A stretch of DNA of 64,000 nt from Sclerodactyla briareus (lineage: Eukaryota > Echinodermata > Holothuroidea > Dendrochirotida > Sclerodactylidae). Numbering within the stretch: the first letter of the stretch is position 1; each line of letters begins with the position of its first letter. Shown here piece by piece: positions 24,064-35,880 of the stretch. The notes under the pieces are model-generated. The model saw nothing but the letters and a program-made list of their open reading frames with translations, was not told the DNA's origin and made no database searches. The DNA is taken from positions 124,001-188,000 of the forward strand of contig JAODTK010004143.1 in assembly GCA_026419785.1 (NCBI GenBank). Reading direction: 5' to 3'. The translations under genes and the position numbers were made by a program.

Positions 24064-24880
24064 TCAGCGGTACGAGTTGTGATAGGCGAAGTGGTTGGCT
24101 CTTCTCTGTCGGATCAATGAGGTACTACGGTGCGCACCCATGGAGGCATTTGTAGATTGGATAGATGTATAACATCTATAACATCTTGAACTTGAAACGT
24201 TTCCTGATGGGGAGACGGGCTGCCGAATCTGGTAGCAATGAGAAGATGAGCTCCGAGGCCTTGTGTTGCAGGGACCATAGACGATCGAAATCACTTGATT
24301 TTGCTCCATAGAGCCCAGCGTTATCGTAATCAAATCGGGAAAGGGCTCTGGTTATGTTATGCAGGATTCGGCAAATGTAACGGAGCTGGAGATTGATCGA
24401 GGACATTGAAGTGTTCGTATGGTCATCGACATATTACTGACCAAGCTTAACACTGAGGTTCAATATTGTCGGGAGGTTTAACAGGGTGTTTCTCCCACTC
24501 TCAGTTCAATTTGAGGAACTTTCTGGAGGTTTGGTGGAGTGCCGCAACGAAGATTACGGATTTATCACCATTGAGTTCAAGTTTATTCGAACACACCCAT
24601 TTCCGAAGATGCAGGACTGCAAGTTGTTAGATAGCGCAGATCACCGCGTTTGGAAACCCTTCTACTGAAACATAAATTTGTGAGTCGTCGGCATAAAGAT
24701 GGAATGAAAGACTATGTCTGCGGCTTCTACTCCAAAAGCTACTGTGCCATGAATGCTATTGTTACTTTGATTAATCGCAGGATTAGATGTTAGTATACTG
24801 CATTCCTCACAGTCTGTCGAAAAAAAAACGATGGGGGATACTGATGTCGCAAATAGTTTTACGCTACTCCTTCCCACTCG
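24064..24880 (-). mobile_element. L2/CR1-like LINE relic with YADD motif, minus strand
   Basis: On the minus strand the catalytic motif YADDSQIYVS is encoded at about 24666-24695 (YADD codons 24684-24695). Downstream, the RT C-terminal region appears at 24406-24064 with ALSRFDYDNAGLYG, LQHKASELIF and IQSTNAS. This order is normal for L2/CR1-group ORF2. The intervening sequence is frame-broken. No 3' hairpin or tail was recognised at the low-coordinate end. Confidence 0.75.
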
Positions 24881-24977
24881 CCGTCAAAACATGCACAATA
24901 TACCGACTGTGTAAGTGTTTATGTGGTTACAGAATCATCCGTCCAATGCCAATGTCATAGTCCGCAGAAACGAGGAA

Positions 24978-25292
24978 AACCTGGAAATTTTGTATATAGT
25001 TTTTTTCTTGAATGATGTCTATGGTTGAGGGTGCTCTTTAAGGTGGGACGGGTGACATCGTGTCACCACTGAGGCGTCTTGAGAAATCCGAGATGGCGTC
25101 CAAAATGGCCGACCTACCATATTTTTGTCCATAACAAAGCTCTCATTCAGCAATGACTGATACTTTGGTGTTATATGGTATATGGTTGTTGGGGGCAAAA
25201 CAATCCACTGAAGCTGAAGTGTGGGGAGGGGGTTTAATAAATCACGTACATTAATCCAACATGCGGTCCAAAATGGCCGACCTAACACGTTG
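24978..25292 (-). repeat. Inverted-pair repeat, left arm (minus orientation)
   Basis: The reverse complement of this segment aligns to 27015-27325. It contains two tandem ~170 bp units, each with the phrase TAGGTCGGCCATTTTGGAC (in minus orientation), at about 25262-25284 and 25090-25115. Confidence 0.8.
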
Positions 25293-25910
25293 GAGTAGAC
25301 GAGTATAAACTGAAGAGTATGAGAGTTGATTGTGGCCAATTATGCGAATAGCCTGTCGGATTAATGAATCAATACGGTTCTGATCTTCCTGCTTCACATT
25401 CCCGCCCCAAGAACTCGAATTGTATCTCCATAAACCCACCGATGGTAGACGTATAAAACATATTCAGAATACGATCATCAATTTAAAACGTCTTCGTGGT
25501 ACGCAAACAGTGCATTCTGGAGTTTAGTTTCTTTAGGTGGCATCAACATGGCTATGCCAAGACAAGCAGTTATCCAGTACTACACCTAGGTGTGTATGCT
25601 GTTTACTCGCTCAACATCACAGTCCTTAATACCGACAGGACTCGGAGTAGCCCCATTCTTACGGAAATCTTTATATTTTGCTTTTCGTTCGTCAAAAATT
25701 AAAGACAGGAAAATTATTCTCATATCGATCGAAATCTCTAATTTGCTCAATGTACTGCGTGTCATCATTTTCGATATCAACCGATCAGGGGGGCAGGGTC
25801 GTCTTCGACACTATTGGAATCGAAAAACTGTTTTTAATGGCGAATCTTGTTGTTGGCGCTGTCGACCACCGCAGGGCTGTCAGTCACGCCATCGGGAACA
25901 ACGTGCTGTG
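25251..25910 (-). mobile_element. CR1/Rex1-like LINE relic, RT C-terminus, minus strand
   Basis: Minus-strand frames give DFRKNGATPSP, DCDVERVNS and LGVVLDNCLSWHSHVDAT (about 25690-25540), then DDRILNMFYTSTVGG, SSWGGNVKQEDQNR and LIRQAIRIIGHN (25480-25330). This is the characteristic end of RT in CR1/Rex1-type elements, where 'K-Y-L-G-V-x-L-D' leads to 'F-Y-x-S' and 'C-W-G-G-N'. Several frameshifts separate the pieces. The catalytic part expected at higher coordinates was not recognised. The low-coordinate end abuts the left arm of the inverted repeat. Confidence 0.8.
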
Positions 25911-26698
25911 AGGATAAATACCCCGACGGCAGCAATATTTGGGGTGGTCATGAATTTTGCCATGGTCTCTTGTAAACCATGTACAACAGTCTTGATGACA
26001 GGCGCCTCTAGTCGCTCAATCGACTTACCCGAGAGACTAGACCATCGCATTGCTTGATCATTGTTTCATTGTGAAAAACCCGACACCCACAGAGCTTTAG
26101 AATATATGCTATATGTCACTATGAATCAGCTTCATTTAAATGCTTCATAGGCTATGGCTATTTCACAAACAGCGCTGATGGCACAGGAACTCGCTTCTGC
26201 TTCTCCCATTAGCGTCCGGGAGTTCGCCTGTTTGGGAGAAATTTCTGCAATTCTCCTTTTCGGGAGAATCATTATGGTAATACGAATTGAATACTTCTTG
26301 TCTCAGACCGTTAGATACAAAATCAATCGTCCCCCCCGTTGATTACCTTACCCCCTGCGCTGTTTGAGTAATTTTACATTAGGTGCTAATGACAGTATGT
26401 GTGTTTCCATAGCATGACAACGATGCTATTATCAGTCAATATACTCTCATTTATCAAACCACAGTTTACAATACACAATCACAAACGACCACTGTGTCGG
26501 AACGACTGTGGACAATCTAATCCATAAAAACTACCTCCAGAAGTAGTCTAGCCTTATTCAAATATTCCGAAATCTACATTGACAACTCACATTCCCACAC
26601 ACGCTTTTCTTGTAAGCTGGGACAAAACAGGGATCCGAATACTGCAAAAATTGAAGACCTGGACTGGAATAAATTTCAGAGGGGTGGAAAAAATGTCT
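25911..26698. other. No gene seen; possibly decayed LINE 5' part
   Basis: Lies where the rest of the minus-strand RT would be expected, but no motif is readable. A 155-codon plus-strand frame (25590-26057) is antisense to the LINE and is not supported as a gene. Confidence 0.35.
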
Positions 26699-26699
<1 letters not shown>

Positions 26700-26739
<40 letters not shown>

Positions 26740-26833
26740 TATAATTATATATTATATATATATATTATATACTATATATATAATATATATAATATATATA
26801 TATTATAATTATATATATATATATATATATTAT
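26700..26833. repeat. (AT)n microsatellite
   Basis: About 134 bp of TA/ATA repeats with small interruptions, self-complementary. Confidence 0.97.
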
Positions 26834-27014
26834 AGATATCTTATACTGGGAGAACGTTGCATTGTGGGTAGAAAATAACTTATTGTCACGTTATTTCCAT
26901 ACCTTCAGGCTAAGTGACTGATAGATTATTTGAATTTTTCCGGGAACATGGTCTATAGACATTTTATCATATGGTCCCTATGGCGGAATATAACGTTTTG
27001 TTTGGGGCGAAGAA

Positions 27015-27325
27015 ACATGTTATTGCCGCCATTTTTGGCTGCCTCTTGTTCTTATCTGCTTGATTCACTAGAGCCCCCTCCATTTACTTCAGTGTATTGT
27101 TTGAACCTCCAAAACATACCAATATACATCACAATATCATTCTATGGCTGAATGGAAGCTCCGTTAGGGAGAGAAATATGTTAGGTCGGCCATTTCGGAC
27201 GCCAAATCTTGGATTAACTCAAACGCTCAAGGTGGACACGATGTCAAAACCCGGTGAATCTGGAAGAGCACCTTTTAACTATGGAAATCATCCAAGAACA
27301 ACTATATACAAATTTCTTTCTAGGG
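27015..27325 (+). repeat. Inverted-pair repeat, right arm (plus orientation)
   Basis: Aligns to the reverse complement of 24978-25292: 'gccccctcca..acttcagtg.attgttt', 'ATGTTAGGTCGGCCATTTCG', 'GACACGATGTCA', 'agagcacc', 'aactatatacaaa'. It has the same two-unit internal structure. A 133-codon plus-strand frame (27097-27498) crosses it but has no counterpart in the left arm. Confidence 0.8.
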
Positions 27326-29330
27326 GAGTCCAAAAAATCCATTATTTATCCTATACGATTTTCCTGCGAACTGCCCGGCGAATTATTGAAACTTCACACC
27401 CTAGTGCCTTGTTTAGTAGAAAGAGTCATTCAAATTTCTCAAGAAGGAATTTGAAGGAATTGATTACGACACGGGGAGGGAGTAGGTGGCTCTCATAGCG
27501 GCCCATAGAATCTACAGAGGTAAATGCCTCAAGCAACTATCTTCCAATACTTTATTGTCCTACGTTTTTTAATGATCCATCAAAGTTCGTTTGTCGGGGG
27601 ATTCTCCCATGCCATTCAAACTTCAAACTTCAAACACACCCACTCCATTATATACCTAACCTAACCCTGGCTAGGACTCCGTTGTCATGGTCGGATCGCC
27701 CCTCTTCACTTAATCAGGAATAGTTTTTGGAACATTTGATCGTTATAAATTTCCGTAATACCTCCATCAGTATTTTTTAGGTTGTCCCATGGCGCAATGC
27801 GGTAGGGCGCCCGTGGTGTCCGTCAGATGCTCATGGTCCCAATCTGTTAGTCAGTGCCTCCGAAATTTTGATTAGTGGCTCATCTTTTGGAACAATGTTG
27901 GCAGTTTTAAACAGTAAACGAAATACGTGAGTGTTCCTAATTAGTTTGCTGCGACCAGATGAGCAATGATTGTTGAATACCTATTAGTGAACAGGAGACT
28001 TTTTTTCTGTGAGTAGACACTTTACATGAATCTCAAAGTTGTACCCTTCTACATATAGCAGGCATACATTAAGAAGAAAACAAGCAAACACGAAACATGT
28101 GAACCATCAGTAGACAATTCGAGTATTTCAGTTCGCCCCCGTTATTTATATTTTTATTTCTTTCCCCTATAACCATTCCCACCTGATTCACTAAGTATTC
28201 GGGCCCTTACGTGTTTTACAGTGGTTCTCTACTCATACCTCTGTGCCTTGAAATGGAATTTGAACGCACTCTCATATAGAAGAGTATAGGGAACATATAC
28301 GTTTACTTTAATTAGTGAGCTTGTTAACCATTACATTATTTACAGAGATGTTGGGGTCAATGACCTGATACCATCACTACAATGAGGTGCTTCCTAAACA
28401 GATGACTTTATTGGTAATCTTTTTAGAAATCCTACTCAAATTTAGTATAACTGGTTCAACAGGGAGCAATGTTTACTCGGTCTGCCAAGCAGTGAGTTGA
28501 AAAACTTCAGGGGAATGTTGAGGATTCATGTTCTCATTGTTCCTTAGTGAGTAAACCACTGGAAGTGTTTTAATGAAAGTGTGAAAGTAGTGGTATATTT
28601 TGGGGTTATCCCCCACCCCCTACCAAGTTACAGGTTGCTTTTACAATCATTCATTGACCGAGGCTCTAGTCGACAACGTTGGTTCTATGTACAAATAGAG
28701 CTCATTTGATACTAATTGATTAATTATTCTACGTATTCGGATAACACTGGGGATCGCATGCATGAAGACAGTGGTCCAAACCCGTGGGGAAATTTCCCCC
28801 TGGGGGAAATTTCAAGATTCAGGGGGGAATTGTATTCCTTCCAGGGTGTAAAGGTTTTTCAAAGGAGGACCTTTCAAGACATGGGAACTTCCTGTTCATG
28901 GAAATACAATGGGTGTGTGTGTGGGGGGGGGGGGGGGGGGGAGGGGTGGAAGCGGCCACTGCGGCCCGATTTTGTACTGTCATATTTTTACCTTACAGTG
29001 GACCCTCCGTATGGGATTTCTTGGTTGATGGTATCAGTTATGACGGACACACAAGTGAGCAGGGGAGAAAAAATAGTTATGCCAGAGGCAAAAAAAAAAA
29101 AGGGATGAAAAAAAGATGAAAAATAGGTTGGGAATCTATGGCAAGACGGAGGCATTTAGAAAAACAACGGTTGTTCATACCCGTCACTCGCCAATACATA
29201 CCTCATAGAACGGACTTGTCAACAGGGACGGCCGATCTGTTGTTAATTATTCGGGGGGGGGGGGGACATATGAGGGGAGCACGATCTAAGCGGAGCGCTA
29301 CCACTGGGTTGGCGCCGTAGCGGACAAGGA
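27326..29330. other. No gene seen; weak tRNA-like patch at 27.78 kb and a G-run
   Basis: At 27783-27850 the phrase TGGCGCAATGCGGTAGGGCG looks like a tRNA D-arm, but the B-box is poor. A long G run (about 28922-28942) and several G-rich stretches lie in 28.8-29.3 kb. Open frames over them encode only low-complexity peptides. Confidence 0.4.
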
Positions 29331-29342
29331 AATTCTTTTCGT

Positions 29343-29800
29343 TCTACAGACCCCCCAGATTGCAGGAAACGGCACTCCTGGGGCCATATGGCAGTAGCAA
29401 CATCCGTAAAATCGTCAATAAATTCCCGCACTTTTTTTCAAGAAGGAAAACATTCTCAAAGAACTTATCAAGTGTATTCCGTAGAATTCGGGCCACCGTC
29501 TGTTGTTGACGAGTAGGGTACAAGCAAAAGATAAAAACAAGTTTTACAGACCCCCCCCCCCCCAATTGAGAGAAAACAACATTTCCCGGACGTTCTTATG
29601 GCAGTAAGCAACGTCCCAAAATTGGCAATAAATTTCGAAATTAACACCCTCAAGGAACACTCTTGAAGGAAATGATCTACGGTTATTATTACAATTCGTG
29701 GCCACCAGCACTTGACCGGTTACCCGCTACAAGAAAAAAATCTTACAGAACCCCCCAGCCAGATTGAAGGGAAGCGGCACTTCCCGCGCGAATTATGAGT
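29343..29800 (+). repeat. Tandem repeat, three diverged units of ~200 bp
   Basis: Units begin with 'ttctacagaccccccagattg' (29343), 'ttttacagacccccc' (about 29543) and 'tcttacagaaccccccagcc' (about 29740). Each continues with 'gga.a.cggcact.cc.gg' and 'caa.aaattcc'. The sequence just before (29290-29335, 'agcggagcgctaccactgggttggcg') also resembles 32170-32200 and 39595-39620, so the family extends into the 7.4 kb duplication. Confidence 0.7.
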
Positions 29801-29877
29801 ATTGTACACAAGGGCTACTTATTATACTATGTTTTTAAAACGGAAAAGTGGGATAAAGCTTTTGTCGCGAGCAGCAG

Positions 29878-29897
29878 TTTTTTTTTTTTTTTTTTTT
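29878..29897 (+). repeat. T20 homopolymer
   Basis: A run of 20 T, possibly the A-tail of an old minus-strand retroposon, with no recognisable body attached. Confidence 0.8.
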
Positions 29898-31127
29898 CGG
29901 CATTTCGAACCTTCTCAACATAAAAATTTAGCAATCTAATAAAGAAATATGAGTTAGACTTTTGTGTTATGGCGTACTGACATAAAGATTATAGGAGTTT
30001 TTCGTCAGTCCGCAATATTTTTTTTTCTGGGGGGGGGGGATATGATATTATGTCCCCCCCCCCCACCAAAAAGGATGGGGGAACATTCCCCCGATCCCAT
30101 CCCCCCTCCCGCGTGAATCGCCCCCGCCCATGGTCTGCAAAACTTGTGAACTAAACAATTGTGTAACATGCCTACTATAAACCAAGAACAAAGGAGTATC
30201 CATATTGCGAAATCATTTCCTGGTGTTACGTAAATACTAATACTGAATACGAGACCGAATCAGCTAGAATATGATTTTTAATGCCACGGACCGTGATGAT
30301 TTAAACAATCTCGAAGATCTGTGATTAAAAGTATACGGTTGAACTTGTTGTCAGGATATTAATAGAATTTTATTTGAATTGACGGACAGGTGGGCTGGTT
30401 TTTGAGCAGGATACATGCTCCTTCTCGGGGACCTACAAGCGAGTATCAACAACGTATTTGACTATTCTCCCTTACACCCACCTCTCTCTCCATAACAATC
30501 TGATTGTCGTTTTGGAATGACTGTTACCAAAAGACATCTGTGAATCGAAAAAAAAGGCGTTTCACATCATATTACATTGCCTATGCCTATATGTCGGAAT
30601 TCATGTCCGCAAGTCGCAACCCCCCACACACTCAAACGTAAACCAGCACGTCCACACAAAAGCACACGGCACGCACAAACACCCACACACGTGAACACAC
30701 GCACACACATACTAGATGAAAATAATAACTACATACATACCTACATACAACATACATACATTAAACAAATTGTTACATAATTACATAAATACATAGCATA
30801 CATACACACACATATTACACACACACTTACACAAAAAGGTAAAAAAAAAAATCCGGGCTATGGTTTGTCGAGTATAGCAATTTGTGATTTGCTTCTAAGC
30901 CCCTGCCCACTCATGAATATTAGTTATTATTTGTTTCGGCACCAAATACACACACACGCACATAGATACCCCCATATTCAGACAAAGTTGGCTCTGCAGG
31001 GATTGAAGCCCGTCCCAGATAAAAAAAGTATATGAAAGTCACTTATATTGACGGCTACGTTAAATTGCAGTAACGTTATGAGATGAGAGAAGTTGTATGA
31101 CGAGGACAAAATATACGGTGAATAAAT
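29898..31127. other. No gene seen; CA/CATA-rich stretch
   Basis: From about 30625 to 30830 the plus strand is rich in CACA and ACATAC repeats. G and C runs occur at about 30030-30064. No coding signal. Confidence 0.5.
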
Positions 31128-33419
31128 GCACCAAAATTGACCAACTGTTATTTCTTTAGAGAAGCAGAAACTTCGAAAAAATCATATAAAAAAACAGACA
31201 AAGAGTAAGTTCAAGTCAAACAGCTGAATACTTATTTTTCGCCATGCACATGTACATGTGTTCGTGTAGCATGAATGAGGTGCCACGACCTTTTATTGAT
31301 GGATGCAGTCGCAACGGCAACGAATTCCAAAGCAGCATCCAGGTCCATGAGTTTCAGGTCATTTGAGCCAATATAAGTAGCAGAGTCTAATCGCTTCTAT
31401 TTGTCAGAAGGAAATATTCGAATTCGAAAACAGGTAGGTTATGAGCTTCATAACGGAGGTTGTTAACATTATAACATAGCATTCGGGGCATAATAAAAAG
31501 GTCGATGGTTGAGTCTATTACTTAGAGGCAGAAAGGGCGGATGTCTTGTATGATATGAATCATGTAAACTCTTGAGGAATTGACACCCTTTTTTTAAGCA
31601 GGATACATTCCAGAGACGGCGGAAAGAATGTATTTATATATTATCCGGGATTCCGTGTAATGCTTGGTTTGACTCGTCTGAACTGTTCTGGTTTAAAGTG
31701 GGGGAGGGATGATATTCGGTTGTGCAATTGATTACGGACAGACCACATCCCCACGTCCGCGCTGCGCACATTCACGAAGCGCCCGTAGCACGAATTACCT
31801 TCGGCATGAGGTCAATGTCCGCCTTCTATTGGTTAGGGATCCTGGAAGCTGTAAGATCTAAAGATCTCTAGTGCAATATGATGCATATTGAGAACAAAAT
31901 TATCCTGCTTTTGGTTGACAAGAATCTGGAGAATCATCCAGGACGATTCATGGACTTTGTGCATCATAAAGCAGACGCCCGCACTGCTAGATCCAGCAAG
32001 GTCTACCCGTCGTCAGTTTTGCGAAGAATACGACATGAAGATCTTAACAGGTGTAAAGTAAAGGTATGATAAGTCGACCGATATTAACCGGACGTATCAA
32101 CGGACAAAGGCGGGGGTGGGTGAGACTGAGGACGTCAAAAACGGCATAACTTGCTGAAGGTTGACTATCTGAGCGGAACGCCCCCACTGGTTGGCGGTAC
32201 GCACAAAGGAAATCCTTGTCTTTTTGTCATCCCAAAACGCCCAGAATGGCACCTGCAGGGCTTAATTGTAAACATCCGCATGTACAAATTTAGTCGAAGG
32301 AGAATGTTGAAAAGTGTTGATTACAACGCAACTGACTACTACGGAGTTACAATTTTACGACAAACAGGTGGGCGAACTAGGAACCCACCCCCCCTATTTT
32401 AGCCATTACCGGCCGGGTCATCTGACCGGCGACGTAACAATTCATGTACACACCCGTTGTGAAATGTAATGACTGATTTTGAGGTATCCAACGGAGCGCC
32501 ACCATAGCTGGCACAGATCGCTGAGACAATTTGTAGAGAAGTAGGCCACTTAGATTGCAGGATGCGTGCGGTATTTTCGGTACTCGAAAGTTTAATCCAG
32601 GGCGTTGCCAGGATTTTTTCAGTAGGTCGGCGCTGGGGGTGGAGGGGGGGGGGGGGGATATCTGGAAATATGTCATAGGGTCGTCAAGTACGACCTAAGG
32701 CGAGACCGTTATCGGAAGAATTAGCGCTTCAAGGCAGCCGGAAATTGCCTTCCAGGTCTCCCGACAACATTTTACCCAGATGATGAAGTGGCGTTGCAAG
32801 CACTTTTTACGCTGGACATTGGAATAGTTCATCTACAGTAACCTTATGAAAGTGAAACCACCTTGTTCACATTGATGGGGCGGGGGGGGGGGGGTTGGGG
32901 GGGGGGTTGGCGGGGGGTTCGGGGGGGAGGTTGATTAAAAAACAGGTGTGCACTGTGCATGTGTGTAAATATTATGGTAAACATACGTTTTGTTTCACCA
33001 TGCTCGTATTTATCTTATTTTTTCCGAACCTCTGGACACTTGCGCTAATCAAGTTTCGTTTATCACCTGATTATTGCACTGCCTCGGCATGCATGTAGTA
33101 AAATGGGGTTCGCCCTAACTGATTTACTGTCCGACTATATTGGGCGGTTTAGAGGACAAGGAAATAAGCCCATGGAAGTTACTTAATTTGCTGGAATTGG
33201 GAAGACCCGGTTTCTTTAAAATTGTACTTGATGGCCAAACTTCGACAAAATTCAAGCAGTTTGCATTGGTCAAGGCCAGAACGAATGACTGTGGGACAAC
33301 TAATTTTAGGCTCTGGTATGTTAATAAATCGTTCTTCATATTAAACTCCAAGCGGTGAATTGGAAGTGCAAGAATTATAGTATGAATCGTCAGGTTGGAA
33401 TAGGGCCATGGCACATCGA

Positions 33420-33535
33420 GGAAGTCAATTTAGTGTGAAAGTCAATGGGCAATTCGTGGGGATGAGTTCACTGCAAGTTCAGATGTGTGAGTCAATGGGC
33501 CGGCTAAGTTTGGGGATTCACCTGCAATTTCAGCT
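33420..33535 (+). repeat. Short internal tandem repeat (~50 bp units)
   Basis: 'gtcaatgggc' plus 'ggggat(g/t)..ttcac.tgcaa' occurs at about 33440 and about 33490. The corresponding pair in copy 2 is near 40885 and 40935. Confidence 0.55.
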
Positions 33536-34052
33536 AAAATGCCGTTGTTTTGACGGGATTTGGGGGCCCTTTAAATCATTTGCGATCTAGGTCTGTGGAC
33601 TATTTCTAAATTCGAAGATAGCGAATATACATTCTAATGTTTGCAACGTTAAGTGGACACATGTCAGTCCTGAGCTATTGGGCAGAAAACCTCTCTCTGT
33701 CGAATTCCATAACAATATCTCATTGATTTTGTCGGTTAGAGCTCCAGAGCCAAATCTAGTGATTGCGAGTTCGGAACCCATTGGAAACCCGATGACTTTT
33801 CCGCAGTGCTGTTGGGACAATTATGTCTCTGTGAACTGTCCACGCACCAACCGTGTATAAGTGGGTAACCTGTGAGGGAACTTGTGAAAGGTAGTGAGCG
33901 TGTATGTGGCTGCCATATTGGGAAGCAACCGGGGGAGGACACGATGAAGTGACGTACTGAAATGGTGCGTTCGTGAGCGTAAAACAAGCCAGAAAAGTAA
34001 ATGCGTGCTATCTAGTTACGGGTTGTGACAAGTCACTAATTATCAGGGGTAT

Positions 34053-34102
34053 ATTGTGGAGCGCTTTGAGCCTGTGGAAAAAAAGCGCTGGATAAGCAAG
34101 GT
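34053..34102 (+). mobile_element. L2-like 3' terminal hairpin (copy 1)
   Basis: GGAGCGCTTTGAGCCTGTGG followed by AAAGCGCTGGATAAGC folds into a stem on AGCGCTTT/AAAGCGCT. It matches the 3' ends at 12.47-12.51 kb and 14.53-14.56 kb in style. No RT coding is readable upstream. The same piece is at 41487-41525. Confidence 0.55.
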
Positions 34103-35675
34103 ATAATTATATATATTTGAAAGGCGCGAAACTACTACCCCCCCGCGGAGTTTTCGCAATCGATTGAAAAATCGTTGAAAATGAAAGATCTGGCCATCTT
34201 TTGATGTTGCTTACATCGCTGCAATATCGGCGCCCAGTGATGGCATATCACAAAAACCTGGAAGCATACGACTTTATTCCTGCAACGCGAAGGGTTGCGC
34301 GGGGTGGGGGTGGGGGGGAGTTGTATTGTGTACCTTCCTGAAAAAAAAAAATGTGTGAGGGGCCGTGTTTTCCTCTTCCCCCACGACCACCAGCCTCTGG
34401 GCTTGTACCCTGATAACGATTGTACGCAGGATTTCAAGAAGGAGTCGCAAGGTTGCCCGAGCGGTGCAGGATTGCCTGAGGCTCACGCAAGAACAAGAAT
34501 AATCAATTTCCCAAAATATAGAGTAGAGCCTAAAACGTTGTACAATAAAATTGTGGGACCGAAGCGAACTTGGTGTCTTTTTCAGGAGTGACGGAAGTTG
34601 TTGAGTTGATTCGATATGAAAATTCAGTAAGAAGACGTATCACATACGGGGTGTGAGTGAAGCGACGCTGAGGTAAACCGACCTACAGTGTCTCTGGAGA
34701 GAAGAAGCCGACCATCTCATGGTAGTAGAGACATATACCGTCAGTCAGTTCAGCTGTTTAGAGTGCCCAAAACTGCAGAACGGGAACGTAGCCGGAAAAA
34801 TTAAAACAATTCTGAAAGAGGCAAATCCAACTTGTTACATGTTAACTTGTAATTACTTTTTCCAGTTTTGTTTCATTTCAGCCTAGTCATACGTCCCTGT
34901 GCAGGGTCAAATAGTTAGATTCCGGGGGAGACGTGACTCATTCCAGTTGTAACTCCATTTCCCATTATCACTTTGTATGAAACTCGCCCGTGGTAAACTG
35001 CGCGCACTCTACTGAAAGAAAAACTTTTTGATTGAACGAATGTATGGCGATGTGGCGTATGCCCAATCCACATTACCACGTGACTAAATAACTATGGTTA
35101 TATTTTATTACACTATATACCAGTAGTAAAAGACGATGATAAGGACTGGGGGGCCTCACACAAAATGCGGATACGGATACTTTTGAATGGACGATCAACT
35201 GAAACAAAAAAAACGACGTTTATCTTTTGTCTATATCAGCCATAGGAATTATTCATATTTAAAAGAGAGAGTTTCAGAAAGCTGGATATTCAGAGGTTTG
35301 TCAGAGACCTAACGAAGCCGGTTGTCGGGTCCGTCCACCCCGACTTAGTGTAGAATATAGAGCAGAACATTGATGGTTGATAGCTCAGATAGGAGATGAT
35401 TTCTTGGGAGCAGACAATCTGATTGGCCTCCAGTTAACATTGGCCGCCGGAGACGCACTCGGTCTGGCCGCTCCCCCTCTTGTGAGTTCGGCCAGTTCCT
35501 CCTCATGTGAGTAATTAATTTTTCATATTAACAAAATAATGGTATTTTCATGGGTAAGTGGTCTACTATTCCTCTAACAGACTCTAATAGGTCATTGATT
35601 TAGGTAACTTTAATTAATCTAAGAATCAGGTACATGAGAGACCAAAGAGATGAACAATTAGTTGAAAGTAGACCA

Positions 35676-35880
35676 GGTTGTGGTAGCCTAACGGTAAGGC
35701 CCAGGACTCGTAATCCAGAGATCGTGGGTTCCAGCCCCACCACGGGGTGACCTTAGGCAAGAACTTTAACTCCAGTGCCTCACTCCACCCAGTGACGAAT
35801 GGGTAATGTGAGGATGTGAGTGGGAGTATGAATGGTGATGCTTAAGTGCTAGTCATTGTACGTTGTTTTTGTAACTAGAG
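35676..35880 (+). mobile_element. tRNA-derived SINE (copy 1)
   Basis: The head folds as a tRNA: D-arm TAGCCTAACGGTAAGGC, anticodon arm CAGGACTCGTAATCCAG (loop CTCGTAA, anticodon CGT, so Thr-like), and T-arm GTGGGTTCCAGCCCCAC. The acceptor is imperfect (CGTGG/CCACG in the consensus of the two copies). A tRNA-unrelated body follows with GTGCCTCACTCCACCCAG, AATGGGTAATGTGAGGATG and GTGAGTGGGAGTATGAATGG. Because an extended body is attached, this is a SINE and not a functional tRNA gene. Confidence 0.8.

Noticed and set aside
25590-26057. 155-codon plus-strand open frame
   Set aside because: It is antisense to the CR1/Rex1-like relic, which has clear motifs on the minus strand.
26579-26878. Open frames rich in Ile/Tyr over (AT)n (also 60491-60739)
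   Set aside because: They are translations of (AT)n microsatellites.
28716-29119. Overlapping 111-130 codon frames with Gly runs
   Set aside because: They are driven by the G-run. There are no domain or splice signals.
35676-35746. A functional tRNA-Thr gene
   Set aside because: The acceptor stem is imperfect and a long SINE body is attached. The second copy is equally imperfect.
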